The notes: generated by a model from the sequence alone, not told the origin. A stretch of DNA of 64,000 nucleotides from Larimichthys crocea (GCF_000972845.2 NC_040032.1:17646871-17710870), one strand, 5' to 3'. Shown: positions 1-23,378, counted from the stretch's first letter. Made by a program: numbers and translations.

Positions 1-649
1 TGCACACCTGTGAAAGAGAGAACGAGCTGCCTTTATTGGTGTTTATGTTCCTGTGAGTGTAAACAAAATGCTGCAGGGGAAAGAGAGAAAAGCCAATGCA
101 CCACGTCTATGGTTAATTACTTTCTCATATTTGGAGGAAGAAATTGTCATCCGTCTTATTAGATAGGTTCATCAGATTGAAAGAAAGCTATTTAGCTGCA
201 GTCCTTCACAATGCTCGAGGCGGTACTCGTCAATACATTTGATTAGGTTAACAAGCTTGTTTTTGCTTCGTTCATTGACGAGCCGGTGAGAACCTAAAGT
301 CGAGCATCATTATGCTAACTGCTATCCTGGACTATAAGAACTGAGGTTGGGTGCATTTTGGATGACAAGGTAGTTAATTGGAGGCACCACACAGTTTGCT
401 CGCCGGAGCTCTCCGTGGGTGATCTTACATTTCATACCTTATTTGACAAACAGAACATGCTCATGTGGAGGTGCTGTTTACTGAGGCGTGCACACCGGTG
501 AACCAGTAACTAGTTATCTCATGTCATCACACACATACTGGTGACAACAGAAAACTATTATTACATATTATATACAAATATTATATCAGATACAAGATCA
601 ACAGATTTTGCACTTAGAAACAACAAACCAAATCAAATAAAATCAAGTT

Positions 650-1090
650 TGTTAACACATGCAAAGTGCAACCAACCGGCAACCTCTGTGCCAAAAGCTG
701 CAGTTCCTCGAACGTCCACTCAGAGCTGGTTCCAGGACGAGTCAGTCTCCATAAGCCCCCATGTTAAAATGCCAAAATACATAGCAGAAATAGTTCTGTA
801 ATATAATTCTTTATTTTTCTTATATTAAGGCTTAAACTTATACATAGTTAACAGCATGGTCGCTTTGATTGACAGGTAGGTGCAGTTACAGGTGGCTGGT
901 TTATCATTCAGCCGTCTCAGCTCCACGTCTTTGCCGATTTTTAGATTAGCCAGGATGATGCAGAGGCAGAGGCAGGACTGCCAAGATGGTGCGGCCAGAG
1001 CCAACGCACTCTGAGCTTCTCATACGGCTCTTCAGAAACCTGTGACATCACGAATACAGCATCCATGTTTCATAATGTCTATGTCTGTGC
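650..1090 (-). repeat. Dispersed repeat family R1, copy 1
   Basis: Segments of this stretch recur, mutated, on either strand at about 16228-16450, 22500-23010, 30585-30745, 34250-34635 and 52725-52845. Shared landmarks are ctgcagttcctcgaacgtcc, gtctccataagccccatgtt and gactgccaagatggtg, followed by a cggctcttcagaaacctgtg stretch before a gtgacatcac-like end. No coding capacity is visible. It is probably a non-autonomous mobile element; the superfamily is not recognised. Confidence 0.7.
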
Positions 1091-1291
1091 AACATATTGT
1101 TAAAATCTCAGGTGCACGGCTCCGGAATGAATGGATAAAATAAAAATAGAATGAAAAGTGAAACAATGAGACGATATAGCCAAACATTACCACCAGTATA
1201 TAATATACAGTATAAGGAGTTATGATGACATCTGTATTACAGAAAATCAACAGGATTTCATTTATGGCTTCCAGTTTTACAATAATTTTTA

Positions 1292-1292
<1 letters not shown>

Positions 1293-1338
<46 letters not shown>
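1293..1338. repeat. (TG)n microsatellite
   Basis: Uninterrupted run of about 23 TG units upstream of nlgn3. It creates false Cys/Val and His/Thr repeat ORFs on the two strands. Confidence 0.95.
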
Positions 1339-1340
<2 letters not shown>

Positions 1341-2347
1341 CAGATTTCTTATGATCATAAAAGCTCAATTAAAAACCCTCACCATCCTTTTTTCAAACCC
1401 TATTTTTCCAACAGCAGTCTAGAATTAAACAAATCAAATTCTCACAAAGAAAGTGTCAAAGGATCCTTTTCCTCTGTTATTGAACTCAAATGGTATTTCG
1501 CTGCCTGGAAGCCTTCCTCAAGCCTTTCAATTAACCTGCAATTACTCTGCTTTATGAGGGTGGGGGTTGGTGGTGCTACTGCATTCCCATCAGACTTGTT
1601 TGTTCTGAGATTCTTCCATAATGTGGCAGACAGTGTTGCTTAGATGTAAGACACAGAAAAGATAGAAACATTCATTCCCATTCATGATGGGAGATATTTG
1701 TTGTTTTTGAAATATATTAAACACTGAAACATCACAATCACATCAAATATTTCTTTAGCAGCGTTGTCGTTTTTAATCTCTATTTGATGCATATTAGAGA
1801 TGTGTCTGTCTCTGCTGTTCACTTTGGTGCTTTTACATAAGAGGAGGGGTGCTTAACACCTTTTTATCTCGAGATGCTTTCGCAGCATCACTCCAACATC
1901 ACAGCAGATGGATTTTTCAGATTCCTCCCATCGCCTCCTCCACTAATACACAGAGATGAGTATTCAGTGATTTGTTCATGTCAAAGCATAATCTTTCTCT
2001 TTTAGGACAGTAGCGTGTTACAGTGGATGTGGCATACTGATATTAAGCTTATATGAAAGTATGTATTCACAGGCTCGAGATGCGGAAGATAAAGTTAGTC
2101 AATTTCACATAGTTTTGATGTTTCCTCATCTTATTTTTCTGATCATCTTACTTTCAGGTTTGTGTGCACTGCAATGAAAAGCGTGAGTGGGGGCAGTCCA
2201 TACCTGGCTGAGGTGTATTTGGATTTGATAGCTGTCAGAGCCAAAGGCACAGTGAGTGATGTCTGTTTGACGGGATCAGCGCAGAGGGACTGAGCGGACA
2301 CTACAACGTGCATTCGTGCCGTGCAAGGACACCGTCCTGCCCAGACC

Positions 2348-12275
<9,928 letters not shown>

Positions 12276-13275
12276 CCTGGTGAGGAGGATGAGGAGGAGG
12301 CGAGGGAAGATGTAGAGGAGGACTGTAGGACGTAGGTAAAACATGGAAATGTAAAGCTGTATTTAGAATGTGTAGGTAAAATAGGATTGAATATGTTCGT
12401 TCTGTCTTTTCAAAGGTGTCCAACCACCAAACATCCTGCCTTTGCTCTCTCATAATAGGAAGTCTAACCGCAGAGTCATTTTATAATAATCATTTTCAAA
12501 GGCAGATAAAAAGATAAAAAGTGCTTTTCATTTTCCACTTTGGCTTTTTTGGAACTTTACCTAGCAAGAACTTAGTATAATGTTTATACAGTTGGATTTG
12601 TATGGGAAGCTTTTTCTTACTCTGTGATATCTATTTTGATCTCGTGGAACAAAGTGACATTCGTGGTGGACAGAGATGAGATCTGGGAAAAGCTTAAAAA
12701 GCTGAAAAGCAGTATTATTATTAATTATTATTATCAAGCTATTTTATACATATTTCTCATGGTACATTGCTTATTATGAAAATGTATTTTTACTGTAATT
12801 ACTTTAAAATGCCTTGTAACTCGCTCACATTAGGAAATTACTGTGGCATCATCAGAAACAACAATGGATTGAAATTTAACCGGTCACACATGTGGTGAAA
12901 AAAATTTAGCCAAAATATTTCTATCTGGTAGTGCAAAATATAGCACCTGCATGTGTGTGTGTGTGTGTGTGTGTGAGTGTGCGAATGAGTGTGTGGTTGT
13001 GTGAATTGCGCTACAAAACTGTAAATTAGCCATCGTTTGAAATTAACCATTCAGTTTTGCATATGTAGTGTTGTGTAATCTATTGTAGTCTATTTGAGTA
13101 TCCTTGCTATATTTTTATTTCACGTGTCTATAATTTCCCCTAATACCATTGTAAGAATATAACTTCTGCTTCAGTATAAAAATATAATTGCTTACAATGT
13201 GTTTTCCTACTCAGACCAACTCATGGTTCTTTTGGCTTGGCTTCTTTGTACAGAATAAACTTAGACCTACATTTT
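12276..13275 (+). other. nlgn3 3' UTR
   Basis: About 1 kb of AT-rich sequence follows the TAG stop, with a GT microsatellite (12952-12975). The first good poly(A) signal is AATAAA at 13254-13259, which sets the likely transcript end near 13275. Confidence 0.65.
12952..12975. repeat. (GT)n microsatellite
   Basis: About 12 GT units in the inferred nlgn3 3' UTR. Confidence 0.9.
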
Positions 13276-14304
13276 ATTTGTCGTTTGTTTATGAATACTG
13301 TAAGGTCTTCAGAAAGATAACTGTAATTACATTGTAATTGTATGTATACCAACTCAATTATTCCCATTTTAAAAAGGAGTTTCATGAAACTTACAGATTA
13401 TTGCTCCTTTCTCCAAGTTGTTTGGACCCCGTGCGTACCGAGATATATCCAAGGGGTCACTCTTTATTGAACGGACGTGATGGACATCAAGCTTTGAGAT
13501 TTGATTTCTTTGAACCTATCATAATGTTGTTTAATCTAAATGAGACAACTATTAAAAGACTTTTGGAACTAAAGATGAGTCCTGTCAAACATTGGGATTT
13601 AATCACAGTTTATATGGAGAATATGTGTCCTTCAAAGCTTACAGAGTCTGGGTCAGACTCGTAGAGGCGGGGGTTACACATGAAAGTGCTTTTCATGTGT
13701 GCTAATACATGATCAAAGTCTGTGTGCAGGTCTTCGGTATTATTACAGCATACGTCAAAAGTTGTATCAAGAATTTTGTGGCCCCAGAGCTGAAGAGTTG
13801 AATCTGAAGACAACAAGCTTGAAAATGGAGAAAATCAGGGGGTGTGGAGTTACCAGACTTCTGTAGCCTACTCCTCATCTCTGTTTAGGCCAGCACATTC
13901 AAATTTCTGGCAAAACTGGCACTCATGTGGCATTGTGGGTAATGTAGGCACAATGTTTTTGAGAAGGAAGAAGAGTGCATGGACTAAAAACAGACAATAT
14001 CGCTGCTTCTGCCGCTTTGATTTTGATATTTTTCTAAAATGTCCTTAATGAGTCTTACAGTGTTAAAGTGCAATGCCAATCTCTACAAACAGATATCTGA
14101 ATATGAAAGCAGAAGCTGTAGGCGTGCGACCAATATAGATTTTGGCACTGGAAGCGTTCTGGTTTCTGTTTGTATTCCGAGTAGGATTGACCAGTCATGT
14201 TTGATCAAGCTTTGGTTGAAGCAGTCCACATGGAGAGCAAAAGAGGTGGAAACATTGGTCGAATCTGGGTACCGCTTCAGCTATCATCTGAAACAATTTG
14301 TTTC

Positions 14305-14480
14305 GGTGGCGTTTAGCTCAGTTGGTAGAGCAGCCGCCTCATGTGCGAAGGCTCAGTCCTTGCTAAGGAAGCCAAGGATTCAAATCGGACCTGTGGCTCT
14401 TTCCCACATGTCATTCCCCATTTCTCTCTCCCCACACTCCTGTCACTCTTCATCTGTCTCTATCAAAAACAAAAAAGCTT
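14305..14480 (+). mobile_element. tRNA-derived SINE
   Basis: The tRNA-like head has an A box (TAGCTCAGTTGG, about 14314-14325) and a B box (GGATTCAAATC, about 14376-14386), spaced about 50 bases apart. The body reads cggacctgtggctctttccc followed by a pyrimidine-rich segment and an A-rich end. This head-plus-body type is very common in teleost genomes. The B box deviates from GGTTCGANNCC, so this is a SINE copy and not a tRNA gene. Confidence 0.85.
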
Positions 14481-16227
14481 GTTTATATGCAGATATCTGT
14501 TTATAGAGATTAGCAGAAATGTGTCATTCTTACATATCAGTTGCTCATTGGACTGCAGAGGAAGTCTTGGTTACAGACTAAATTCAGATACTTTCATTAG
14601 TACATTTCTATGTAGTGTAGAGTAGTGCACTAATCTCTGCTGGGCAGCATTGTCTTAGTTCGAGTAATTCAAGCCGTTGTGCACTCACTGGAAATGACAA
14701 TTGTAACATTTTACATTTAGCTTCTTTTTCTGTGAACTGTGCGAAGCATTAGCACCAACATTTGACTGCCAAAATATAAATAAACATATGTACAACAAAC
14801 ATCTGTATATTGCAGTATTTACTGCAGCCTCTTCTGCTCCAGCAGCTTCCTCAACCACCATGGTTACCATGCCGGTGGTCCCTACCTTTAAGCTACTTAC
14901 TCAAAATGGCATCCACTGAGGGCGAGAAGAGATCATTATGAGTGCACCGTCCGGTTACTCTGAATGTTAATGTAGTTATGTACTCAAAATAGCAAATGGA
15001 AGTACGTAAGTACGCAAATTGAGACACAACATACAGCATGTGAAGATATCCCCTCACAAGATATTATCTTCTTAGTACAAATGAAAAATTCTGCACATTA
15101 AAGCTGCTGTCAACAGGACTTTCTTGCCTTCATCAGTCAAAAAATCCATGATAGCATTTTAGCATATTGAGGAGAGAAAACTAGACTTCAGCACCTCCTC
15201 GGCTTTGGTTTTCAGGCTTTAGAAAATCCAACTCATGACGGCAGAGTTTGATCAATCACAGGTTATATCAGAGAGAGGGTGTTCTTATTGGCTGTTCTAC
15301 AAATGCAGATGCACACACAAGTCCCTTCAAATGGTAAGAACCTCATTCAATTGTGCTAAATCCTGCAACATCTGAAGAATTTCCAATACCTCCAGTGTGT
15401 GAACACATCCCAGAGCTTCAGGCTCAATATGTTCGATACCATGACGCTTGTATTGATGAGCGTTAAACAGGATATGACAAACAGCGGGGAATAACTTTTC
15501 TTAGGGGTACACCTTATTCCTGCTGTTGGATGCCATCACAGACACTGAAACCCGGAGCCCTGACCTGTGGCTGCAAAGTGTCACACTGAGACTGACCAGA
15601 GTTTTGATGGGGCTCATGGCGAGACAAGCAGCCCCTATGAGGAATGAGATTTCGCATTGCACACAACTCCTTCTACTGCTGTTTGAACTTGTGGGTTTGG
15701 TGGGAGGAGCACGAGAGGCAGCAGAGAGACTCTGAAGGTTTTGCAGGGGCTTTGCTTCAGCTTTACCACTACAGTCTTACCTGGCTGCGTATGACCAGTA
15801 TCTTATGATGGCTTATGTTAACTAATCATAGCTACTTTGGTGGAGATTCTTAAATAAAGAAGGTAGAGACAGACCATGTCATACAGAGTCCACGCAGTTC
15901 ACAGGTTGTACTTATAGTCGTACAGAGACGAGCTCTTAATTCACACCTCCTCTGAGATAAGGGAACATTTGAGTCAAGCTGGTTAAAGTTAAAAAGGTTA
16001 CATATAGATCAAAATAACAAGATGCATTAGAATTTTCCACACTGCCTTTTCATAGTGTCTAATAGTCAGTTTGCTAAATGTATGACTATTTTCTACTTTT
16101 GCTACAGGACAGGGACAATAAAAACAACAAAAAATCGGCAAAGACGTGAATCAACGGTGGACATAAAGTGGGCTTAATGAAGCAAACAAAGCAGCCATGC
16201 TGTTAATTTTGCGTAACTTTAAGCCTT

Positions 16228-16450
16228 TTTTTTTTTTTTACAGGTGAGTTAAATAGAAATCCACCCTTGGTACAGTTGTCAGGACCAAGAAAGTCAGCTA
16301 TAGAGAACAAAACATTTTTTTGTACCAGGATGTAAACATGTTTAATTCTAATGTGAAGTTGGACATTTTAACATGGGGACTTATGGAGATTGTTCTAGAG
16401 CCAGCCTCAAGTGGCCGTTTGAGGAACTGCAGATTTTGGCACATTCTTTT
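16228..16450 (+). repeat. Dispersed repeat family R1, copy 2
   Basis: Plus-orientation copy. It reads through tttttgtaccaggatgtaaa, gttggacattttaacatggg and gcctcaagtggccgtttgag, the reverse complement of landmarks in copies 1 and 5. Confidence 0.75.
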
Positions 16451-18693
16451 GCTGCATGATTTTACCTCATGGGACACTGATGTATGTATACCTTGTCATG
16501 CTTACTTCCATAAAGTTCTACTTGGCCAGTAACTGCTGTTTCTTTGCTCCTGCTCCTGCGGTTTTCAGCGCTAATCTTTAAAAATGTTCAAACACAGACT
16601 TCAAACAAGCAGCCAGCGGAGTCTGAGATTATCACCAAAGACAATCAAACACGCAGGCAAATAAACCCTGTTGGAGAACAGCTCAGTCCTCCCTTTACTT
16701 CATCATGCGGTAAAACAAATAATTTAAAGTCACTGGCCCCAGGAGGTCAATGCCACTGAATTCACTTCTGACTGAGCCTGACGTGTTCCTGTCCTCCAAG
16801 TGCTTGTTTGTTTGTTTCATGCCTGTTTGTTCACTTTGTCACAAGATAACATAACGCACATTACCATAACAGGGATAGGAGGGGTGCAAATATTTTAACA
16901 GAGGCCCCCCGCCTCCTCCCCTGTATAAACACATGCACATTGCCACTTTCGGTGCATAAATATTGGCAAGTGTATCAATCACACGGCAAACAATTATAAA
17001 AATGACTCAAAGATAGAGCTCTGCGCCGTATCACACACTCACACTGCACTCACAGTCACATATGGTGCACTGATATAGAGTTCTGCTTTCCATGATGCTA
17101 ATCATGATGTGATATAGGTGCCATTTTCTGTCTGATTATGCAAAACATATATTGATATATGCATCCCAATAGCAGCTTGAAAGGCTTGGGGAGTAATGTT
17201 GAAAATCAGTCCGTGCTTTAACTAATGACTGTTAGGCGGTCTTATTAAGTGTTACCCAATAATTCATCATCCGAGCTGCTCGCATCCCTGATCACCATAT
17301 GCATCAGCTTTTGTGAAATATATATTATGTATTCATAAATGAATTTGCTCTTTTCATGTCACCCGAGCTAGATAGCCTCTAAGACTTGTCCTCTTACCTA
17401 ATCCCGTCCTTTGATTGTCAACATTAGTGCTAATTCACATCTCTCACGCAAAGCTGACAGCCATTCTACACGCTCGCATACAGCACAGAGGTTAATTAAT
17501 GCTCCTCTTCTCGCCGTCTCTCGTTGGATTTCTCAGAGATTTCAAAGGTGTCGTTTCTCCCTGCTCTTCAGTTTCAGCTTAACAAAGATGACGTCCGTAA
17601 TCCTTTCTACATACTGATTACTTTCTCTGTTGTTGCTCTGGGTTTTTAAGAGACAAAAGGCTACAAATGAAACCAAATAATTTGCCAGTTCACACAAGAC
17701 TGTTGTTTATTTTTCTTCGGAGGAGTGACTCAATCTCTCAAATGTCCTGATTTCTTTTGGTCCATTTGGTAAAAGCTTTAGCTCCTTTAGGAAGTGATGG
17801 TGTCTTACAAAGTGTACCCTGCTAAAAATACATTTACAATCTATAAAAGATATAATGTAAAAATGTGATTATTAATGTATTTCTTTCTTTCTTTTTTTTA
17901 TACAATATTTATGTCCAGTTTGTCATGGACATAAAATGGGAAGCAAAAATAGGATGAGGGGCTTCTCCAAAAAAAAAAAAAGAGATAGCATGGTGTTTTC
18001 TCCTGCTTCACACTGGCTTCTTTGTACTGAACCCAGCTTTGACATCAACTGGGTCAAACATGAGGGAGGGAGGGAAGGAGGGCAGCAGCTGGACCCGACC
18101 GTCAATGTCACCCTTGTTAGTCAACTTTATCGATGTCAGTCAGTAGCGCTGCGATTTATTTCGCTCTTTTGTCTTTGCACTGAGCTCTTATCTCTATGTG
18201 TGTGTGTTTCTGAAGACGAGGCTCTCAGAGCTCTTTATTGACATCTAGCATGTGTGTGTGCAGACAGACGACACATGCATGTTGACGGCAAACAGATGAA
18301 CTATTGAAAGTTCATGAAATGCACCCTCCAAATGAACAACTCAGAGGTACAAAAACATGTGAAATAAAATCTCTGGATATCTGTGTTGGTTTATTCGCAT
18401 TGTGCATAATAAGTTCAAGAAAAAACGGTGCACACTTGCCCTAAAAAAAATGACCTATAAGATAATAAATAAATCACTTTAAACTGGCCTAAAAGTGTAT
18501 AAATAAAAAATCTTTGTGGCTGATATACTGTACAAAGCATGCATACAGAAACTCTCATTCTTTCTGCATCACCCACATATTTTAGTGTAATGAAAGAGAG
18601 CTAAAACATTAAATATCACCAAATACCAAGAAAAAATAACTCATATTAGAATCTGTGAGCTGCACTCTGTCCCCAGTTCTGAACCCATGGCTC

Positions 18694-18901
18694 TATAAAT
18701 AATGACTGGCAGCTGAAATGGGACTTTGTGACTTTAAGATGTGACTCGGGGAGATGTGGTCTATCTATTGTTGATGAGACAAAAGCGCGAGTCAGATTCA
18801 TATAGGAGTGGCGGGGAATAACTTCTCATATCCTCATATCTATCACAGTCACAAAGCCACACAGCAAAACTTCAATAACCCCCTGCACTTCTTTCTTGGA
18901 C
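18694..18901 (+). promoter_or_regulatory. plp1 promoter and 5' UTR
   Basis: A TATAAATA box at 18694-18701 lies about 200 bases upstream of the proposed plp1 start codon. That predicts a start site near 18725 and a 5' UTR of about 175 bases. The leader contains SOX-type ACAAAG/ACAAAA motifs (18851-18856 and near 18779). These fit SOX10 control of PLP1 in oligodendrocytes, which is known for the family but only inferred here. Confidence 0.5.
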
Positions 18902-21900
18902 ATGGGTGAGTGCACAGAATTTTTAATAACTCTTATCATCTATTATTAATGTGATTTATAAATGTGGATTTCAATAACTTACTAATGTTGCCTTTAATAT
19001 GTCCTTTCTGTCCTTAGACATCATGTTGCCCTCTTGCACTGTGGGCAAGATTTGCTGCTTTAATATTTTCATTTATTCAGGGATTGTAATATCCAGATAT
19101 GGATTATTGATTTATTACTGATTCACCTTTTGCTTTTTGTTCCTAAAATATGACTCACTAAGTTTAACATGCAATAATGATTTCAGCAGACTGGAAAGAA
19201 AACAGCACATGGACTCAGGATTATGCAGGATTATTTACTTTTTTTTAATAAACAAAGATTTTTTCCTCTTATCATTTTAACCATAAATCAAACTGGAATC
19301 AGTGGCCGACAGTGATTCTCATCATGCCAAGGCCATGCCAGGTCACTCATGTGAACGAGGTCAGATACTCCCACATGTGTCACGGGAAATAAATTAGCAA
19401 ATTTGCATGAGGACTGTGGACCCAAACAACCTCTGCTAACCGTTTTTTTTTTTCTTCTCACTTACAAACATGTGCACTAACTTTTCACACATTCATTAAC
19501 AGTTTCCGAGTCTTTGATTATCTGTAAATGCACCGATGCATTTTGAATCCAAATAGACGGCCTGTATCGCTGTATCACTGTAGCAGGGCACAGCTGAAGT
19601 GTGGGCGTCTGCAGGCACTATCATTAATGGGACTCTAGCAGTCTTCCTGCTGTTACTATTTATACTTCGGTACCAGTTTGTTTAACTCACTGCCTCTGTT
19701 CCCTCCAACGACAATCCTGTAATTTAGGAAATTATCAGAATGTTGTATCACACTGAGACAGTTTAGGCACCAAAGAATTTCACACCATGCAGAGACAAAA
19801 CTCACATTTTGAGTGGGGGTTGTTGTTGTTGTGAAGATATTCAAATTACCCCTCTCGTTCATTATGCTTCTGCCCACTCTTTGAACACTTGAACCCAGCC
19901 CCCGCCGGCTCAGTGCCATGGTACCAGTCTCAGCCAGCTGTGGATGGAGGATGGCCTGAGTAGTGACATTGCCAGTGGTGTTGAGACGGTCCTGGTGACC
20001 CCTCTGCCACCACATATTACTGTGTGTGTATGTGTGTGTGTTGTGGCACTATGGTCTTTGTTTGTTTGACATCGCTGCCCTTTGTTCCTCCCTGATCATG
20101 GCAAAGACAATGGATATTGTATCTCCAGCCACAAAGAGAAGCTTTTTTCTCAGGCCCCTGAAGCCCATGTTTCACCACTATCTCTCACTCGCCTGGTGAC
20201 GCCTGTGACCGCCGGAGAAAGAGGGCAGGACCAGAGTTAGTAGAGGCTGAGCTGTGAGGTGTTGCTAGAAACAGAAGGGCTGTTACATACGGATAATATC
20301 AGCGCAGAGAGGCTTATTTTACTGTAGCAATACCTTTTAGGCAGCACTGCACATCACTGGTTGCCACTGGGATCTTTCTTGTTGGGGAGTACAGGATCAG
20401 AAGCAGCAAATGTTTCCGGTCAGGCAGCCTTGGCTTTGCAAAGCCTTAGGTGCTTTCCTCTATCCCATTTCTGCTAATGCATTTATTAACACTGTGGATA
20501 TTTGCTACCTGCTTCAACAGCACAGCTTACACTGGAAGAAGTGCATGAGGTTGTCTTGAAGTCAGTGGTGACTGCTTTTGTTTGGACGCTTTACTGGGAT
20601 TCGCTGCTTGAACTCTTGTTTGTCACTGCTGTATAATTTTTCTTTTTCTGTTGCTTTCTTGACTGTTGGTGGGGGGTTTTTGGTGTATGCTCATGGATTT
20701 ACAGACAGAGCAAGGCCTTTTTCATAACTCCCCCACAGGGTAAAACAGTTCCCCACCGTGGCGTAGATGTGTTGTGTGGTTATATGTGCGGTGTGTGCCG
20801 CCTGTTTGCTGATATATTATGCCCCCTCAGGTTGTTATGATTGCTGTATCCGGTGCATTGGGGCAGTGCCCTACCCATCCCTGGTGGCCACCTTGCTGTG
20901 CTATGCTGGCATGGCATTATTTTGTGGCTGTGGGCACGAAGCGTTGACCCAAACCGAAGTCCTGGTCGAGACGTACTTCGCCCGCAATGTTCAGGACTTT
21001 GCGGTCATGGCCTCCTTGTGAGTGAAGCTACATTAAAATCTCTTGATTGTGATTTTTAAACCTCTCAAGAATTCACTGATTTCGCTGTTTGACCTTGACC
21101 TTCTCCCTATGACTATCCCAGCATCAAATACTTCCAGTACGTGATCTATGGCCTGGCATCATTTTTCTTCCTGTATGGTATCCTGCTTCTGGCTGAGGGT
21201 TTCTACACCACGAGCGCCGTCAAGCAAACCTTTGGTGAATTCAGGAGCACCCAATGTGGACGCTGCCTCAGCCTGACGGTGAGAGCAGGGAGGGATGGGA
21301 CGGGAGGAGGGGTAGGGAGCGAGTAAAGAGGGAGGGGGGAGGAAATATGACATCAGGTCATTGTTAAGATGCTGAATGCTGGTTTGTTTGAGCTCCTAAA
21401 CTCAATAAAATATTCTTTGTTTCTGCAATTTCTCCAAAGAATCATGAATTATGGTCGATAGACGATTTAATGACACCACATTTATCACACTGAAACCTAA
21501 GCTCCGACGCCACATTTCTGTGACCTAACGTACTGCACTCTTCATTTCAACAGTTTATCATTGTGACGTACATCTTGGCCTTCATCTGGCTGGCAGTGTT
21601 TGCCTTCACTGCTATCCCAGTCTTCTTCTTGTTCAACATGGAGCAAACCTGTCACACCATCAACATCCTGGCTGAAACAACCCCCAGCATTAATCAGCAC
21701 GGCTGGATTTGCATGGATGCCAGGCAGTATGGTACGTTATTCTTTTAACGACTGGCCGCGTGTCCTCCTGATGAGAATGCTAATGTTGCTATGAAAGCAA
21801 TGAATTAATCATTGGGGATTGGATTCAGACCTGCTTGTTGAATTAGTTATGAAATAATGAAGATAACGACGCCTTCATCTTGAATTCTTTACGGCTGTGT

Positions 21901-23378
21901 CCCTGATGTGCTGCATGCAAGCAGGAACTACAACTAAATGCGTCAAAACTCATCATGATTCAGCAATGGTAGGAGATACTTACGTCATGTCTTCATTTAA
22001 GGTCTGCTCCCTTGGAATGCAATGCCAGGCAAGGCTTGTGGAATGTCCTTGGCGTCTATTTGCAAAAGCAGCGAAGTGAGTAGACGAATCTAATATCCAA
22101 CCTACACAGTTTAGTATTTTATGTCAGCATCCTCACGTTAAATTCAGCGTGCAGAATGAATGTATTCTAAATTATTAATGATCTGTATGTGATGGAGTGA
22201 CACAAACATACATGGGATTTGGATTATCTGAATTAAACTAATCTGTGTTTGATTTTTACAGTTCTATGTCACCTATGACTTGTACATAGCTGCATTTGCT
22301 GGTGCTGGGATCACTCTCTTAGCACTGGTGAGCAACTCCTTTGACAAATTGCATGAATAAGTTGTTCATTTACATACCTTCAGTTAAATCACATGCCATG
22401 CAGATATTTTTGGTTTCATTTGGTGACCCTAATACAATGGAAGTGAAAGGAATTTAGTTTGTGGTACTCAAAGCATTGAACAATGTAGCAGCAACATGTT
22501 TTCTCATGCCTCAGCATGGACAATTTTCACGGGAACTACTTTCTACCAAAGGGTGGTGGAGTCTAGTCATCTAGTATGTGAAGCTCAGAGTATGGTGGCT
22601 CTGGCCACTGCCATCTTGGCAGTCCTGCCTTTGCCACCTCCCAGCTAATCTAAATATCAGCAAAGATGTGTATTGTCTGTGGACTTGAGGCGGGCTGAAT
22701 TAAACCTGTTTGCTCACCTGTAGTGGCACACACCTATCAATCAAAGCAAATTTGCTATGAATTATACATAACTTTAAACCATAATATAATTTGAACAAGT
22801 GATTAAAATAGAAATTGTCCCTTACTACAGCTGTTATGAACGGAGAAATTAGCTATAGAGACCAAAACTGTTTTTTGTACCAGGCTGTAAACATTGAGTC
22901 TTACTAAGATTGACTCGTTCTGAAACCAGCCTCAAGTGGACACTTGAAGAACTGCAGTTTTTGGCACTACTGCATTGGCTTCAGTTCATAGCCAGGGAGG
23001 TTGCCACTTGCAAGACACTAAACCCCAGATTTTCTCCCAATGGCTGTGCCATCGATGTCTGTCGGTGTCAAGTGTTGTAAAACCTCCAGCACTACCATTC
23101 ATCTCAAGTAACTGTTGTAACTGTGCACACCAGAAACAAAACTCAAGTCAGCTTGTTTTTAATAGAAACAGAAATCTCAGAAATTCCAAATCAAAACTAT
23201 CTGTATGGCTAGTGTCCCTCAAAGTAAGAAAATATAATTTTTGTAATCCATGTTTTCATTCTTCTTTCTCTCCACCCTTTCTCCATCTCATCATCATCCC
23301 TTGAAGTTTATGTATATGATTGCCACCACCTACAACTACGCAGTGTTGCGGTTCCTGGGCAGGAAAGGGATCCGCTAA
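18902..23378 (+). CDS. plp1: Myelin proteolipid protein, DM20 form
   Basis: Four-span tetraspan protein of compact myelin. Coding exons are 18902-18905 (ATGG only), 20831-21017, 21122-21278, 21554-21731, 22002-22075, 22262-22327 and 23307-23378, giving 245 residues. Exon lengths 187, 157, 74 and 66 equal those I know for mammalian PLP1/DM20. The tiny first coding exon (ATG plus one G, then gtgagt) also matches the PLP1 structure. Exon 3 is only 157 bases and hits a stop if extended, so the 35-residue PLP-specific loop cannot be made. The N terminus has the acylated cysteine cluster [18 protein letters not shown] and [20 protein letters not shown] are family hallmarks. The C terminus [16 protein letters not shown] resembles PLP1 and lacks the long tail of GPM6A/B. 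Exon 1 is inferred from position and phase; the rest is firm. The paralogue letter is unknown. Confidence 0.92.
22500..23010 (+). repeat. Dispersed repeat family R1, copy 3, in plp1 intron 6
   Basis: Plus-orientation copy lying wholly inside the last plp1 intron. It includes gagaaattagctatagagac, ttttttgtaccaggctgtaa, cagcctcaagtggacacttg and, at its left end, the reverse complement of the gactgccaagatggtg segment. Confidence 0.75.

Larger units (their letters stand above)
1..2347. other. nlgn3 upstream region, no gene seen
   Basis: I see no convincing coding exon here. The stretch holds a dispersed repeat copy (about 650-1090) and a TG microsatellite (1293-1338), and the ORFs around them are low-complexity shadows. 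A pyrimidine-rich acceptor ending ttactttcag at about 2157 precedes the nlgn3 start codon. This suggests that the first coding exon begins near 2158 with about 190 bases of 5' UTR, and that a further noncoding exon lies upstream or outside the window. Confidence 0.6.
13276..18690. other. Intergenic region between nlgn3 and plp1
   Basis: No exon-like sequence is supported. The ORFs here are short and have no recognisable domain. It holds a tRNA-derived SINE (14305-14480) and a copy of repeat family R1 (about 16228-16450). The stretch 16780-17640 is unique-looking, AT-rich sequence that could contain regulatory elements, but nothing specific can be read from it. Confidence 0.6.

Noticed and set aside
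1032..1643. ORFs with poly-His/Thr or poly-Cys/Val
   Set aside because: They are translations of the TG microsatellite at 1293-1338 on both strands.
14308..14395. A true tRNA gene
   Set aside because: The A and B boxes are present, but the cloverleaf arms do not pair, the B box is mutated, and SINE body sequence follows directly.
14039..14625. Overlapping ORFs of 155 and 94 codons
   Set aside because: They run through the tRNA-derived SINE and have no domain, splice or start context.
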